The notes below the pieces were generated by a model. That model did no database searches. It had not been told where the DNA came from and saw only the letters and a list, made by a program, of their open reading frames with translations. From Rhizobium sp. NLR16a (GTDB lineage Bacteria > Pseudomonadota > Alphaproteobacteria > Rhizobiales > Rhizobiaceae), in the NCBI RefSeq assembly GCF_017948245.1, contig NZ_CP072865.1:2443501-2507500 (forward strand): 64,000 nt of DNA, in the 5' to 3' direction. How positions within the stretch are numbered: the stretch's first letter is position 1; every line of letters begins with the position of its first letter. The position numbers and the translations under genes were made by a program. Positions 1 to 9,372 of the stretch are shown piece after piece.

Positions 1-834
1 GCCGCGCAGCGCGTTCGGCGCGCCCATCAGCGTCCAGAGGCCGCGGCGGCGCGCTTCTTCGGCCGCGGGTGCGGTGACCGGAAACTCGCTGATGGTGACG
101 CCGAGATCGTGCATTTCTGCGACCTTCTCGACGCTGTCGTCGTCATGCGAGGCGAGCGACAGCTTGTGCTTCAGCGACAGCGCGACGATCTCCCGCAGCT
201 GGGCCTCGATGTCAGGATTGCTGCGCATGGCGATGCGCTTGGCGACGATCTCAGCGGCCATCTCCTCGGAGATGGCGCGGCGCTCGGAAATGCTGAGGAT
301 ATAGCTCTGCAGGTTGTTGTACTGGCCCTGGCCCGGCGTGTGGTCCGTCAGCGAAACCATGTCGATCTGGTGGGCATTCAGCAGGCGCTCGAGCGCAGGT
401 GCTGCGCCGACATTGGTGATTTCATAGCGGGCGTGAACGCGGTGGTCGATCAGCAGATCGTTACGCAGACGGTTGATGCCCTCGATCACCGCCGAAGTCG
501 TCTCCAGCGAGCGGACATGGCCGTAGACGCTTTCGGTGGCGAAGGAGACCGCGGCAAAGGCGGTGGTCACACCGGCAGCGGCAAGTTTCTTGTCGAGCTC
601 GTGGATGCCGAAATCGATCGGCATCGTCGCGTTCGGCCGCGGCGCGATCTCGCGCTCGATCATGTCGCCGTGCAGGTCGACGAAGCCCGGCATCAGCAGC
701 CGCCCGCCGCCATCGATCGCAGCCCCGGCAACCGGCTCCGGCCGGATTTCGGCGATGGCGCCGTCCTCAACACGCACGGAACCTTCGCTCACCACCTCGT
801 CTGGGAGAACGAGGGTGAAATTGCTGAGCCACAT
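1..834 (-). CDS. phnM: PhnM, phosphonate amidohydrolase (partial, C-terminus off window)
   Basis: The reverse strand reads without a stop from an ATG at 834 to the window edge, giving about 278 residues of an amidohydrolase of the PhnM family (alpha-D-ribose 1-methylphosphonate 5-triphosphate diphosphatase of the C-P lyase pathway). Visible family features are a short N-terminal beta domain, the metal-binding PGFVDLHGD segment near residue 55, the SLTDHTPGQGQ segment near 160 and the ASHDDD segment near 240. A ribosome site AGGAG sits about 10 bases before the ATG. It lies downstream of the NUDIX gene on the same strand with a 146-base gap, so it may have its own promoter. The rest of a phn cluster would lie to the left. 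Confidence 0.88.
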   Translation of the reverse strand, partial: MWLSNFTLVLPDEVVSEGSVRVEDGAIAEIRPEPVAGAAIDGGGRLLMPGFVDLHGDMIEREIAPRPNATMPIDFGIHELDKKLAAAGVTTAFAAVSFATESVYGHVRSLETTSAVIEGINRLRNDLLIDHRVHARYEITNVGAAPALERLLNAHQIDMVSLTDHTPGQGQYNNLQSYILSISERRAISEEMAAEIVAKRIAMRSNPDIEAQLREIVALSLKHKLSLASHDDDSVEKVAEMHDLGVTISEFPVTAPAAEEARRRGLWTLMGAPNALRG

Positions 835-980
835 GGGCTTTCTCCTGACTGCATCCGATGATCGACAAACCGCAGCGGATAGAACCGCTTCGTGACAAAC
901 GTATGAATTTTCGAGCGCTGGCGGCTCAATGCCGGAGCCATCATGGGCAATCGAAAGATCACCCCTGACGGCTCGCCCCA

Positions 981-1571
981 TTATCTGATCCTATCCCGGT
1001 TCAACGCGGCCCATTGCAAAAGCATGATCGTCTTGGCGTCGAAAATCTCGCCGGTCTCTATCATCCGGGCGGCTTCGTCGAGAGGAATTTCCAGAACCTC
1101 GATGTCCTCATGCTCCTCGTCCAGCCCGCCGCCTTCGGCCACGCGGTCGGCGGTGTCGATCAGGGCTGCGAAGACGTGGACGACTTCGCTGATTGCGCCC
1201 GGCGACATGTAGCATTTGAATAGGAAGCGCGCCTCACGCAGGCGATAGCCGGTCTCCTCCATCGCCTCACGGCGGATCGCCTGTTCGGGATGGTCATCGT
1301 CGAGCAGGCCGGCCGGCACTTCGATCACCCAGGCGGGGTCGCCGTTGAGATGCACGGCAAGACGGAACTGACGGACAAGGACGACGAGATCGCGTTTCGG
1401 ATCATAAAGTAGAATGCAGGCGGCCGGCGTGCGGTGGTAGACCTCCCGCTTCAACCGCTGGGTCGCGCCGTTACGGTCGATATAGTCGAGCAGATAGCTG
1501 GCGAGCCGCGTCCACCCATTCGACAGCGTTTCCTCGCTGACAATCCTTACCCGTGATTTCGGCTGCATCAT
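981..1571 (-). CDS. NUDIX hydrolase, ADP-ribose/GDP-mannose pyrophosphatase type
   Basis: A 196-residue NUDIX protein. The Nudix box is complete and sits mid-protein: a Gly in GLLDDDHPEQA followed by REAMEETGY, which supplies the metal-binding glutamates. The preceding VIEVPAGLLD resembles the ADP-ribose/GDP-mannose diphosphatase subfamily (NudF/NudK), which usually has about 190-210 residues. The exact nucleotide-sugar substrate cannot be read from sequence. The start overlaps the stop of the upstream molybdopterin oxidoreductase gene by four bases, so the two are translationally coupled. Confidence 0.85.
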   Translation of the reverse strand: MMQPKSRVRIVSEETLSNGWTRLASYLLDYIDRNGATQRLKREVYHRTPAACILLYDPKRDLVVLVRQFRLAVHLNGDPAWVIEVPAGLLDDDHPEQAIRREAMEETGYRLREARFLFKCYMSPGAISEVVHVFAALIDTADRVAEGGGLDEEHEDIEVLEIPLDEAARMIETGEIFDAKTIMLLQWAALNRDRIR

Positions 1572-3706
1572 GCTGCGTCCTTGCGAAGCCAGACCTTGTT
1601 GTCGTGAACGGCCGCTCCGCCATAGGGCGCGACCGGGTCGGCGCCCGTCAGGACGTTGATGCCCTCGCCGTCGACATGCGCCTTGTTCGGCCAGAGGCCC
1701 TCGGCGATCAGCACGCCCGGCTTCACCTCGGTGGTGATACGGGCATGGATGCGGAGATCACCGCGGCTGTTGCCGATGCGGATGAGATCGCCATGGGCGA
1801 CACCGTTGGCTTCGGCATCGACAGGATTGATCATCACCTCGGGACGGCCTTCTTTCTGACGAGACGTCTTGGTCTCCGAAAAGCTCGAATTCAGGAAGTT
1901 GCGCGCCGGCGACGTGGCGAGACGGAAGGGATGCTCTGGATCGGCAACTTCGATGATATCGACCTGATCGGGGAAGGCCGGCAGTTCGGCATGCGGCCCG
2001 AGCGCGCCGATTGCGGCCGGCGGCTTGTTCGGCGCCGGCTGGTTGATCCAGTCGGGGCGGAAATGGAACCTGCCGTCCGGATGGGCAAAGCCGTTCAGGA
2101 AATGGGCGTCCTCGAAAGCCGGCTGGCGATCGAACCATTTGTGTTCGAGGAAATGGTCGTAGTCCGGCAGGTCGCTCGATTGGAGGATGCGGTCGATCAT
2201 CTCGCGGGCGGTAAGGCCGAAACCGGGGCGATCGGCGACGCCGAGGCGGCTTGCCAGCTCCTCGATCACGAAGAGATTGGTGCGCACGGTCGGTGGCGGC
2301 TCGACCAGCTTCGGTCCCAGCAGAATATGGTTCTGGCCGCCGGCTCGATAGATATCGTCATGCTCGACGAACATGGTCGCCGGGATGACGATATCGGCGA
2401 CCTCGGCCGTTTCGGTGATGAACTGCTCGTGGACGGCGACGAAGAGATCGTCGCGGGCGAACCCGCGCCTGACGAGGCGCTGCTCGGGAGCAATGTTGGC
2501 GGGATTGGTGTTCTGGATCAGCATCGCCGTCACCGGGCCGCGATGGCGTAGCGCCACCGGATCGCCGGTCAGCACGCGGCCGATCTGCGACTGATCGAGC
2601 ATGCGGATATCGCCGTCCTTCATCGACCGGCCGGTCAGTTCCGCATTGTTCATGCGGAAGATATCGCTGTTCGAATGGAAGGCGCCACCGCCCTCATATT
2701 GCCAGGAGCCGAGAACGGTGGCGACCGAGGCGGCCGCATGCATGGCGACCGCGCCGTTGCGCTGGCGGGTGAAACCGTAGCCGAGGCGGAAGAAGGTCTT
2801 CTTCGTCATGCCGACGAGGCGGGCAAAGGCCTCGATCTCCTCGACCGACAGGCCGGTGATGGCAGCGGCCCATTGGGGCGTCTTCGTCTTCAGATGCGCT
2901 TCCAGACCTTCGGGATCGTCGGCATATCTCGCCATGTAGTCACGATCGGCATAGCCGTCGCGGAAGGCGATGTGCATTGTGGCGCAGGCGAGCGCGGCAT
3001 CAGTGCCCGGCTTGACGATCAGAGCCATATCGGCCTGCTTCATAGTCGGGTTGTCGTAGATATCGATGACGACGATTTTGGCGCCGCGCTCCTTGCGCGA
3101 CCTGATGGCATGGGTCATCACGTTGACCTGGGTCGAGACGGCATTGGTGCCCCAAATGACGACGCAATCGGTGCGGCCCATCTCGCGCGGATCAGGCCCG
3201 CGGAGCACGCCGGTCGCCATGGTGAAGCCGGTCCAGGCCGGGTTGGTGCAGATCGACGAGAAAAAGCCGGAATAGCGCTTGGCGTGACGCAGGCGATCGA
3301 TCGAATCGCGCTGCACCCAGCCCATGGTGCCGGCATAGAAATAGGGCCAGACCGCCTCGCTGCCGTCCCTCGCCTCGGCCTTCACGAAGGCTTCGGCGAT
3401 TTCATCCAGCGCATCGTCCCAGGAAATCTGCTGCCACTGCCCTGCCCCCTTGGGGCCAGCGCGGCGCAAGGGGTGCATCAGCCGGTCGGGATGGTAGAGT
3501 CGCTCGGCATACCGGGCGACCTTGGCGCAGATGACGCCCGAGGTGTAGGAATGGTCGCCGGCGCCGCGCACGCGGCCAATGCGGCCGTCCTCCGATATCT
3601 CAACCTCCAGCGCGCAAGTGGAGGGACAGTCGTGCGGACAGGCCGTGTGGCCGATCTTGCTGCCCAGCTTCGGGGATTTGGCGTTGATGGGGGTCGTAAT
3701 GTTCAT
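1568..3706 (-). CDS. Molybdopterin-dependent oxidoreductase, BisC/FdhF-like
   Basis: A large molybdopterin oxidoreductase, 712 residues from the ATG at 3706. The N-terminus carries a [4Fe-4S] motif with Cys23, Cys27, Cys31 and Cys60 (C-x3-C-x3-C-x28-C), followed by the family segment GVICAKVARYAERLYHP. The C-terminal domain has the molydopterin dinucleotide-binding type region (LATSPARNFLNSSF, NPVDAEANGVAHGD). An in-frame ATG at 3772 would add 22 residues, but would leave only 16 bases to the divergent rlmJ; 3706 leaves 82 bases and is preferred, though no strong ribosome site decides it. No signal peptide is seen, so it is probably cytoplasmic. Substrate unknown; formate-dehydrogenase-like or thiosulfate/arsenate-reductase-like annotation by family would be a guess. 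Confidence 0.85.
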   Translation of the reverse strand: MNITTPINAKSPKLGSKIGHTACPHDCPSTCALEVEISEDGRIGRVRGAGDHSYTSGVICAKVARYAERLYHPDRLMHPLRRAGPKGAGQWQQISWDDALDEIAEAFVKAEARDGSEAVWPYFYAGTMGWVQRDSIDRLRHAKRYSGFFSSICTNPAWTGFTMATGVLRGPDPREMGRTDCVVIWGTNAVSTQVNVMTHAIRSRKERGAKIVVIDIYDNPTMKQADMALIVKPGTDAALACATMHIAFRDGYADRDYMARYADDPEGLEAHLKTKTPQWAAAITGLSVEEIEAFARLVGMTKKTFFRLGYGFTRQRNGAVAMHAAASVATVLGSWQYEGGGAFHSNSDIFRMNNAELTGRSMKDGDIRMLDQSQIGRVLTGDPVALRHRGPVTAMLIQNTNPANIAPEQRLVRRGFARDDLFVAVHEQFITETAEVADIVIPATMFVEHDDIYRAGGQNHILLGPKLVEPPPTVRTNLFVIEELASRLGVADRPGFGLTAREMIDRILQSSDLPDYDHFLEHKWFDRQPAFEDAHFLNGFAHPDGRFHFRPDWINQPAPNKPPAAIGALGPHAELPAFPDQVDIIEVADPEHPFRLATSPARNFLNSSFSETKTSRQKEGRPEVMINPVDAEANGVAHGDLIRIGNSRGDLRIHARITTEVKPGVLIAEGLWPNKAHVDGEGINVLTGADPVAPYGGAAVHDNKVWLRKDAA

Positions 3707-3788
3707 GGCATTTGTATATGCCAAGGCCTGCATGGCCAAAAGCCAGAAAAACTCCCCATGATACGAATTCATACGGGCATCAGCGAAA

Positions 3789-4658
3789 ATGAACTACCGC
3801 CATATCTACCACGCGGGCAATTTTGCCGATGTGTTGAAACATGCCGTGCTGGCGCGGCTGATCCGCTACATGCAGAAGAAGGAAGGCGCCTTCCGCGTGC
3901 TCGACACGCATGCCGGCATCGGCCTCTACGACCTCTCCTCCGAGGAAGCGCAGAAAACCGGCGAGTGGCAGGCTGGCATCGGCAAATTAATCGTGGCCGA
4001 ACTCGGGCCTCAGGTCTCCGAGCTGCTGGAGCCCTACCTCTCGGCCATCCGCGAACTCAATCCCGAGGATGGCATCCGCTTCTATCCGGGCTCGCCGAAA
4101 CTTGCGCGCATGCTGTTCCGGCCGCAGGACCGGCTGTCGGCGATGGAGCTGCATCCCGAGGATTACGCCCGCCTGCACCGGCTATTCGAGGGCGATCACC
4201 ATGCCCGCATCACCGAACTCGACGGCTGGCTGGCGCTCGGCGCGCATCTGCCGCCGAAGGAGAAACGCGGCATTGTGCTCATCGATCCGCCCTTCGAGGA
4301 AGAGGACGAATATCAGCGCCTCGCCGCCGGGCTGGAAAAGGCCTATCGCCGCTTTCCCGGCGGCACCTATTGCCTTTGGTACCCGTTGAAGAAGGGCGCG
4401 CCGATCAAGGAATTCCACGAGACTCTGCAGGCGCTCGACATCCCGAAGATGCTTTGCGCCGAACTCAGCGTGCGCAGCGACCGCGGCATTACCGGACTGA
4501 CCGGCTCCGGCCTCGTCATCGTCAATCCGCCCTTTACCTTGAAGGATGAGCTGCACCAGATGCTGCCGGCGCTGAAGGACCATCTGGCGCAGGACCGTTT
4601 CGCCTCGCACCGCGCCTTCTGGTTGCGCGGTGAGAACAAGATGGTCAAGGCCGATTGA
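3789..4658 (+). CDS. rlmJ: RlmJ, 23S rRNA (adenine2030-N6)-methyltransferase
   Basis: A 289-residue protein of the RlmJ (YhiR/ComJ) family, which methylates A2030 of 23S rRNA with S-adenosylmethionine. The diagnostic N-terminus NYRHIYHAGNFADVLKH is intact, the SAM-binding segment is LDTHAGIGLYDL near residue 40, and the catalytic motif IV is IDPPFE near residue 164. The length is usual for the family. It is transcribed divergently from the molybdopterin oxidoreductase and is followed after 60 bases by a GST gene. Confidence 0.93.
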   Translation: MNYRHIYHAGNFADVLKHAVLARLIRYMQKKEGAFRVLDTHAGIGLYDLSSEEAQKTGEWQAGIGKLIVAELGPQVSELLEPYLSAIRELNPEDGIRFYPGSPKLARMLFRPQDRLSAMELHPEDYARLHRLFEGDHHARITELDGWLALGAHLPPKEKRGIVLIDPPFEEEDEYQRLAAGLEKAYRRFPGGTYCLWYPLKKGAPIKEFHETLQALDIPKMLCAELSVRSDRGITGLTGSGLVIVNPPFTLKDELHQMLPALKDHLAQDRFASHRAFWLRGENKMVKAD

Positions 4659-4718
4659 CCGGGCAACCGGCTTCGGAAATAGTCGGCACCGCAGCTCCAC
4701 AGTCTCGCCAGGTGCCCC

Positions 4719-5315
4719 ATGAAACTTCTCTGCTCGCCCGCCTCGCCCTACTCCAGCAAGGTGCGCATGGCCGCGCATTTTCTGAGCATCGAACTGGATG
4801 CCATCCGGGTCGACACCAACACCGGGCCGGCGATCCTCGTGGACAACAATCCGCTCGGCAAGATCCCGACGCTTCTGACCGATGACGGGACCTCGATCTT
4901 CGACAGCGTGGCGATCATGCATTATTTCGACCGGCTGACGGAAGGCGGGCTCTATCCTGCCAAGAAAAGCAAGCGGACGGATGCGGAAGTGCTCGAAGCG
5001 CTCTGCGACGGCATTTGCGACTGCCTGCTCACGATCGTCTACGAGCGCCGCTTCCGTGACGAGGAGAAGGTTCACCAGCCCTGGATCGACCGGCAATGGA
5101 AGAAGGTGACGGCCGGACTCGCCCATCTCGGCGCCAAGCCGCCAAAAACAGGCAAGAAGCTCAATGGCGGACATTTCGCGCTGGCCGCCACGCTCGACTA
5201 TCTCGACCTACGTTTTAAAGACCAGTGGGAAGCCGAGCATGCGCCGCTGATCGACTGGCTGGCTGAGTTCGAAAAGAAATTCCCGGCTCATCGCGAGCTC
5301 AAGGCCAGCGCCTGA
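4719..5315 (+). CDS. Glutathione S-transferase family protein
   Basis: A 198-residue GST-fold protein. The N-terminal thioredoxin-like domain begins KLLCSPASPYSSKVRM, with a Ser/Tyr in the active-site loop, and continues to NPLGKIPTLLTDDG and the glutathione-binding DSVAIMHYFD. The C-terminal all-helical domain has a DYLDLRF segment typical of bacterial GSTs of the YibF/GstB sort. Substrate unknown. An AGGTG ribosome site precedes the ATG. It probably follows rlmJ in transcription and is convergent with the RopB-like gene. Confidence 0.85.
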   Translation: MKLLCSPASPYSSKVRMAAHFLSIELDAIRVDTNTGPAILVDNNPLGKIPTLLTDDGTSIFDSVAIMHYFDRLTEGGLYPAKKSKRTDAEVLEALCDGICDCLLTIVYERRFRDEEKVHQPWIDRQWKKVTAGLAHLGAKPPKTGKKLNGGHFALAATLDYLDLRFKDQWEAEHAPLIDWLAEFEKKFPAHRELKASA

Positions 5316-5356
5316 TCCGGAGCCGAAACGGAGCGCCTGCAAACCATGAGCGGACA

Positions 5357-5386
5357 GCAAAAAGCCGGGCGATGAGCCCGGCTTCT
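5357..5386 (-). terminator. Rho-independent terminator of the RopB-like gene
   Basis: A 9-bp perfect stem (5362-5370 with 5376-5384, AAGCCGGGC and its complement) with a 5-base loop. Read on the minus strand it is followed by a run of five T, so it fits termination of the outer membrane protein gene ending at 5411. It lies between that gene and the convergent GST. Confidence 0.85.
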
Positions 5387-5410
5387 GCATGTTCGGAAGG
5401 GTCAATCGGC

Positions 5411-6046
5411 TTAGAACTTGACGCCGATACCGAGCTTGACGCTGTTCTCGTCGTAACCGCGCGAGAAGCTGCCGGAGTCGAGGTCGTAGTCCTTGCTCTG
5501 GTAGTCGGTGTAGCGATATTCGAGGCGGGTCGTGATGTTGTTGGTCACGAAGGCTTCGACACCGGCGCCGACCGTATAGCCGTAGTTCGTCTTGCTTTCG
5601 TCCGAGGTGCCGTCGGAAACCTTGACATTGCCGAGGGCAAGACCAGCCGTACCGTAGAGCAGGAAGGGATTCATGTCGTAGCCGACTCGGCCGCGGACGG
5701 AGCCGTTCCAACCATACTTGTTCTTGACGCCGCCCGAGGAGACGTCATCGCCGCTGTAGCCAAGATCGGATTCAACGCCGTAAACGATCTGGCCTGCTTG
5801 CCAGTTGTAACCGGTGAAGACCTGGCCGCCGAAACCGTAGGTGTGGCGATCGGAACCGAAGTCACCCATGTTGTAGGTGCCGGCGCCGCCGAGATAGAAG
5901 CCTTCCCAGTTGCCGGCCGGCTTGACCGGGGCGTCCTGGGCGACCGGTGCTTCCGGAACCTGGTCGACGGCATCAGCCGCCTGAGCTGCCGAAACGCCCG
6001 CGATTGCAAAAGCAGAGGCCATGAGGCCAGCAATGAGTACACGCAT
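5411..6046 (-). CDS. ropB: Outer membrane beta-barrel protein, RopB/Omp25-Omp31 family
   Basis: A 211-residue outer membrane protein. Residues 1 to about 23 are a signal peptide (positively charged start, hydrophobic core, AQA cleavage site). The mature protein is an 8-stranded barrel of the Omp25/Omp31 type with GNWEGFYLGGAGTYN, a FGGQVFTGYNWQ strand, YGVESDLGYSG and a terminal aromatic GIGVKF that serves as the barrel-assembly signal. Rhizobial RopB and Brucella Omp25 belong here; the symbol is by family resemblance, and rhizobia carry several paralogues. AGGAG lies 6-7 bases before the ATG and a clear terminator follows. Promoter elements should lie in the AT-rich 364-base gap upstream. 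Confidence 0.8.
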   Translation of the reverse strand: MRVLIAGLMASAFAIAGVSAAQAADAVDQVPEAPVAQDAPVKPAGNWEGFYLGGAGTYNMGDFGSDRHTYGFGGQVFTGYNWQAGQIVYGVESDLGYSGDDVSSGGVKNKYGWNGSVRGRVGYDMNPFLLYGTAGLALGNVKVSDGTSDESKTNYGYTVGAGVEAFVTNNITTRLEYRYTDYQSKDYDLDSGSFSRGYDENSVKLGIGVKF

Positions 6047-6410
6047 ACTTTTCTCCTTTCAGTCCCGCGCCGCTTTCATCTGTCTATCAGCGAAGCATTG
6101 GCGGGGAAATTGCCAGATGTCCCTTCCGGATCGAGACTGAAATTGGAACTGAAATGCGGATTTGAAAGAGCCAAATTGTGATATCATTGTGGCTGCCGGA
6201 TGGCGGAAATTCGATGTTGCTTGAGAGCAACATAGGTTTCATTAACCCTACCTAATGGTTAAACTTAAAATACTTATTTTAAGAAATCACATTATTAAAT
6301 AATACATAGAATATCCCAACCGCAGATGCAACCGTGGCTGCCTATTTATATAATCTCCGCCCGCCCTTATATAGGCTGCACACAGACTCGCGGGATCAGA
6401 AGGCAAGATT
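6047..6410. other. AT-rich intergenic region between ropB-like and folM-like genes
   Basis: This 364-base gap separates divergent genes and is markedly AT-rich between about 6160 and 6360, unlike its surroundings. It contains one perfect inverted repeat (6264-6283) and AT tracts that could serve as promoters for both genes. I see no ORF, tRNA or insertion sequence in it. Confidence 0.7.
6264..6283. promoter_or_regulatory. 9-bp inverted repeat, possible operator
   Basis: CTTAAAATA at 6264-6272 and its exact complement at 6275-6283, separated by two bases. It sits 218 bases upstream of the RopB-like start and 128 bases upstream of the FolM-like start. A dimeric regulator could bind it, but no regulator gene is adjacent, so its role is open. 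Confidence 0.4.
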
Positions 6411-7178
6411 TTGAACCACAAAAGACTTCGCTCAGCCCTGATAACGGGGGCGGCCAAGAGAATAGGCCGGGCAATCGCCGAAGACCTTGCTGCAAATGGC
6501 TTTTCCGTTGCGATCCACGCCAACAGCTCCCTCCGCGAAGCGGAAGAGCTGGCGGCGGAATTGCGGCGAAAGGGACAAAGGGCGGCCGCATTGCAGGCCG
6601 ACCTTACCGATATCGGCGAAGCGGGCGAACTGATCGCGAAGGCGTCGGAAGCGCTCGGGCCTCTCGATCTGCTCGTCAATAATGCGTCGGTCTTCCAGCA
6701 TGATTCCGCACGTAGTTTCAACGCCGACACATGGGCGCTGCACTTCGACCTGCATGTGCGTGCGCCGTCGATCCTTTCGGCAGCCTTCGCGCAGCAGGTG
6801 CCAGCTCAGGCAGCGGGGATGATCGTCAACATCATTGATCAGCGGGTCTGGGCACTGAGGCCCAGCTTCTACTCCTATACGCTCTCCAAGTCCGCGCTGT
6901 GGACGGCAACGCAGACGCTCGCCCAGGCATTGGCGCCACGTATTCGCGTCAATGCGATCGGCCCCGGCCCCTCGATGCCGAGCGAGCGGCAGTCACTGGA
7001 GGACTTCCAAGCGCAGGTCTCAGCCCTTATCCTGCAGCGAGGGCCGGCACTGGAAGAATTCGGACAAACGATTCGCTTCCTTTACGACACGCCCTCGATC
7101 ACCGGCCAGATGATTGCCCTCGACGGCGGCCAGCACCTTGCCTGGCAGACGCCCGATGTGGCGGAGATTAAGGAATGA
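6411..7178 (+). CDS. SDR oxidoreductase, FolM/pteridine-reductase-like
   Basis: A 255-residue short-chain dehydrogenase. It has the cofactor motif [12 protein letters not shown] (TGxxxRIG, as in pteridine reductases and FolM), NNAS, and the catalytic YSYTLSKSA. The C-terminus ends with the family [12 protein letters not shown]. FolM-type enzymes reduce dihydromonapterin or dihydrofolate; that assignment rests on resemblance and the R in TGAAKR. The start is TTG at 6411, supported by AGAAGG seven to eight bases upstream; no upstream ATG is available. The stop overlaps the uvrC start by four bases, so the two genes are translated together. Confidence 0.78.
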   Translation: MNHKRLRSALITGAAKRIGRAIAEDLAANGFSVAIHANSSLREAEELAAELRRKGQRAAALQADLTDIGEAGELIAKASEALGPLDLLVNNASVFQHDSARSFNADTWALHFDLHVRAPSILSAAFAQQVPAQAAGMIVNIIDQRVWALRPSFYSYTLSKSALWTATQTLAQALAPRIRVNAIGPGPSMPSERQSLEDFQAQVSALILQRGPALEEFGQTIRFLYDTPSITGQMIALDGGQHLAWQTPDVAEIKE

Positions 7179-9214
7179 ACGGACGAAAGCTGCCGGATGG
7201 CGGCGTTCTCTACGACGATACGGATGAGAGCGAAGACGAAATCGAGGTGGAAGGCGAGGTTTCCGCCGCCCCTCTGGCGGCTGCGGTCGACTGGAATGCC
7301 GGCAGCCTCAACGAGACCGGGCTTGTCGGCGCCGAATTGATCGGCGAATTCGTCAAGCGGCTGCCGAACAGCCCCGGCGTCTATCGCATGTTCAACGCCG
7401 AAGGCGATGTGCTCTATGTCGGCAAGGCGCGCAGCCTGAAGAAGCGCGTCGCCAACTACGCCGTCGGCCGTGTGCATTCCAACCGCATCGCCCAGATGGT
7501 CCGCCAGACGGCGAATATGGAATTCGTGACGACGCGCACGGAAACCGAAGCGCTGCTCTTGGAAGCGAATCTGATCAAGCGCTTGCGGCCGCGCTTTAAC
7601 GTGCTGCTGCGCGACGACAAATCGTTTCCCTATATTCTCATTACTGGGGATCACCGGGCGCCGGCCATCTTCAAGCATCGCGGCGCCAGGGCGCGGAAGG
7701 GCGACTATTTCGGGCCTTTCGCTTCGGCCGGCGCGGTCGGACGCACGATCAATTCGTTGCAGCGGGCCTTCCTGATCCGCACCTGCACTGACAGCGTCTT
7801 CGAAACGCGCACGCGGCCGTGCCTGCTCTACCAGATCAAGCGCTGTTCGGGGCCTTGTACGCATGAGGTCAGCGATGCCGGTTACGCCGAGTTGGTGCAG
7901 GAGGCCAAGGATTTCCTGTCCGGGAAGAGCCAGAAGGTGAAGTCGCACATGGCCGAAGCCATGAACCAGGCGGCCGAGGATCTCGATTTTGAGCGGGCGG
8001 CGATCTATCGCGACCGTCTGGCCGCTCTGTCGCATGTGCAAAGCCACCAGGGTATCAATCCGGCCGGTGTCGAAGAGGCCGACGTTTTCGCCATCCATCA
8101 TGAAGGCGGCGTCTCCTGCATCCAGGTTTTCTTCTTCCGCACCGGGCAGAACTGGGGCAACCGCGCCTATTTCCCGAAGGCCGACCCGCAGCTTTCAAGC
8201 GCCGAAGTGCTGAATGCCTTTCTCGCGCAGTTCTATGACGACAAGCCGGTGCCGAAGCAGATCATGCTGTCGGAAACGGTCGAGGAACTGGAACTTCTCG
8301 CCGCGGCCCTCAGCGAAAAGGCCGGCCACAAGGTTTCCATCCTCGTGCCGCAGCGCGGCGAGAAGCGCGATCTCGTCGAGCATGTGGTCGGCAATGCGCG
8401 CGAAGCGCATGGGCGAAAGCTTGCCGAGACGGCGTCGCAGTCGCGGCTGCTCGAAGGATTCAAGGAAACCTTCGGGCTCGCCTATGCGCCGCAGCGCATC
8501 GAGATCTACGACAACTCGCATATCATGGGCACCAACGCCGTCGGCGGCATGGTGGTGGCGGGGCCGGAAGGCTTCGTGAAGAACCAATACCGCAAGTTCA
8601 ACATCAAATCGACCGACATCACTCCCGGCGACGACTTCGGAATGATGAAGGAGGTGATGACGCGGCGCTTCTCGCGGCTGATCAAGGAGGAAGGTATTCC
8701 CGATCGGACGGCGCAGGCAGCAGCTGCCGACGCCGCCGACATGCCCTTCCCCGCCTGGCCGGATGTGATCCTCATCGACGGCGGCCAGGGGCAGATGACG
8801 GCGGTGCGCGCCATCCTGGCCGAGCTCGGCATCACCGACAGCGTGACGGCGATCGGCGTCGCCAAGGGTGTCGACCGCGACGCCGGGCGGGAGCGCTTCT
8901 TTGCGCCGGGACGCGAGAGTTTCACATTGCCGCCGCGCGATCCGGTGCTCTATTTCATCCAGCGCATGCGCGACGAAGCGCACCGGTTCGCGATCGGCTC
9001 GCACCGGGTGCGGCGAAAGAAGGAAATGGTCAAGAACCCACTCGACGAGATCGGCGGCATCGGCCCGTCACGCAAACGCGCGCTGCTCCAGCATTTCGGC
9101 ACGGCGAAGGCGGTTTCGCGTGCCGCTTTGTCCGACCTCATGGCGGTGGAAGGTATTTCGGAAGCCGTGGCAAAGCAGGTCTATAACCATTTCCACGACG
9201 ACGCCGCGAAATAA
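7175..9214 (+). CDS. uvrC: UvrC, excinuclease ABC subunit C
   Basis: A 679-residue UvrC, the endonuclease that makes both incisions in nucleotide excision repair with UvrAB. In order: a nonconserved acidic N-terminal extension of about 50 residues, the GIY-YIG 3'-incision domain ([19 protein letters not shown]), the cysteine pair region [16 protein letters not shown], a UvrB-binding UVR segment ([19 protein letters not shown]), the RNase H-like 5'-incision domain ([23 protein letters not shown]) and a C-terminal helix-hairpin-helix ([17 protein letters not shown]). It overlaps the upstream SDR gene by four bases. Confidence 0.97.
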   Translation: MNGRKLPDGGVLYDDTDESEDEIEVEGEVSAAPLAAAVDWNAGSLNETGLVGAELIGEFVKRLPNSPGVYRMFNAEGDVLYVGKARSLKKRVANYAVGRVHSNRIAQMVRQTANMEFVTTRTETEALLLEANLIKRLRPRFNVLLRDDKSFPYILITGDHRAPAIFKHRGARARKGDYFGPFASAGAVGRTINSLQRAFLIRTCTDSVFETRTRPCLLYQIKRCSGPCTHEVSDAGYAELVQEAKDFLSGKSQKVKSHMAEAMNQAAEDLDFERAAIYRDRLAALSHVQSHQGINPAGVEEADVFAIHHEGGVSCIQVFFFRTGQNWGNRAYFPKADPQLSSAEVLNAFLAQFYDDKPVPKQIMLSETVEELELLAAALSEKAGHKVSILVPQRGEKRDLVEHVVGNAREAHGRKLAETASQSRLLEGFKETFGLAYAPQRIEIYDNSHIMGTNAVGGMVVAGPEGFVKNQYRKFNIKSTDITPGDDFGMMKEVMTRRFSRLIKEEGIPDRTAQAAAADAADMPFPAWPDVILIDGGQGQMTAVRAILAELGITDSVTAIGVAKGVDRDAGRERFFAPGRESFTLPPRDPVLYFIQRMRDEAHRFAIGSHRVRRKKEMVKNPLDEIGGIGPSRKRALLQHFGTAKAVSRAALSDLMAVEGISEAVAKQVYNHFHDDAAK

Positions 9215-9304
9215 GCGGCGGCCGTCGCAAATTCCACGCAATGGCGGTGAAAAGACAGAAAGAATGTTGACGGTCGCCGGCCAAAGCCGTCATCTACATC
9301 GACC

Positions 9305-9326
9305 CGAAAATCGGAATCGGTTTTCG
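9305..9326. repeat. Short imperfect palindrome upstream of pgsA
   Basis: CGAAAA and TTTTCG flank a 10-base centre; the arms extend with one mismatch. Such CGAAAA...TTTTCG palindromes are common between rhizobial genes and also form the core of the element at 10903-10948. It lies in the 158-base uvrC-pgsA gap. Confidence 0.4.
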
Positions 9327-9372
9327 TAAAGACGCGGCGCGGCAGCGGCGCTTCAATTCAGAGAAACGATCC

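Noticed and set aside
109..861. Long plus-strand frame at the left edge.
   Set aside because: It is antisense to phnM, whose reverse-strand translation shows family motifs; the plus frame has none.
2675..4549. A 624-codon plus-strand frame across the molybdopterin oxidoreductase and rlmJ.
   Set aside because: It is antisense to one real gene and out of frame with the other; its translation has no recognisable domain.
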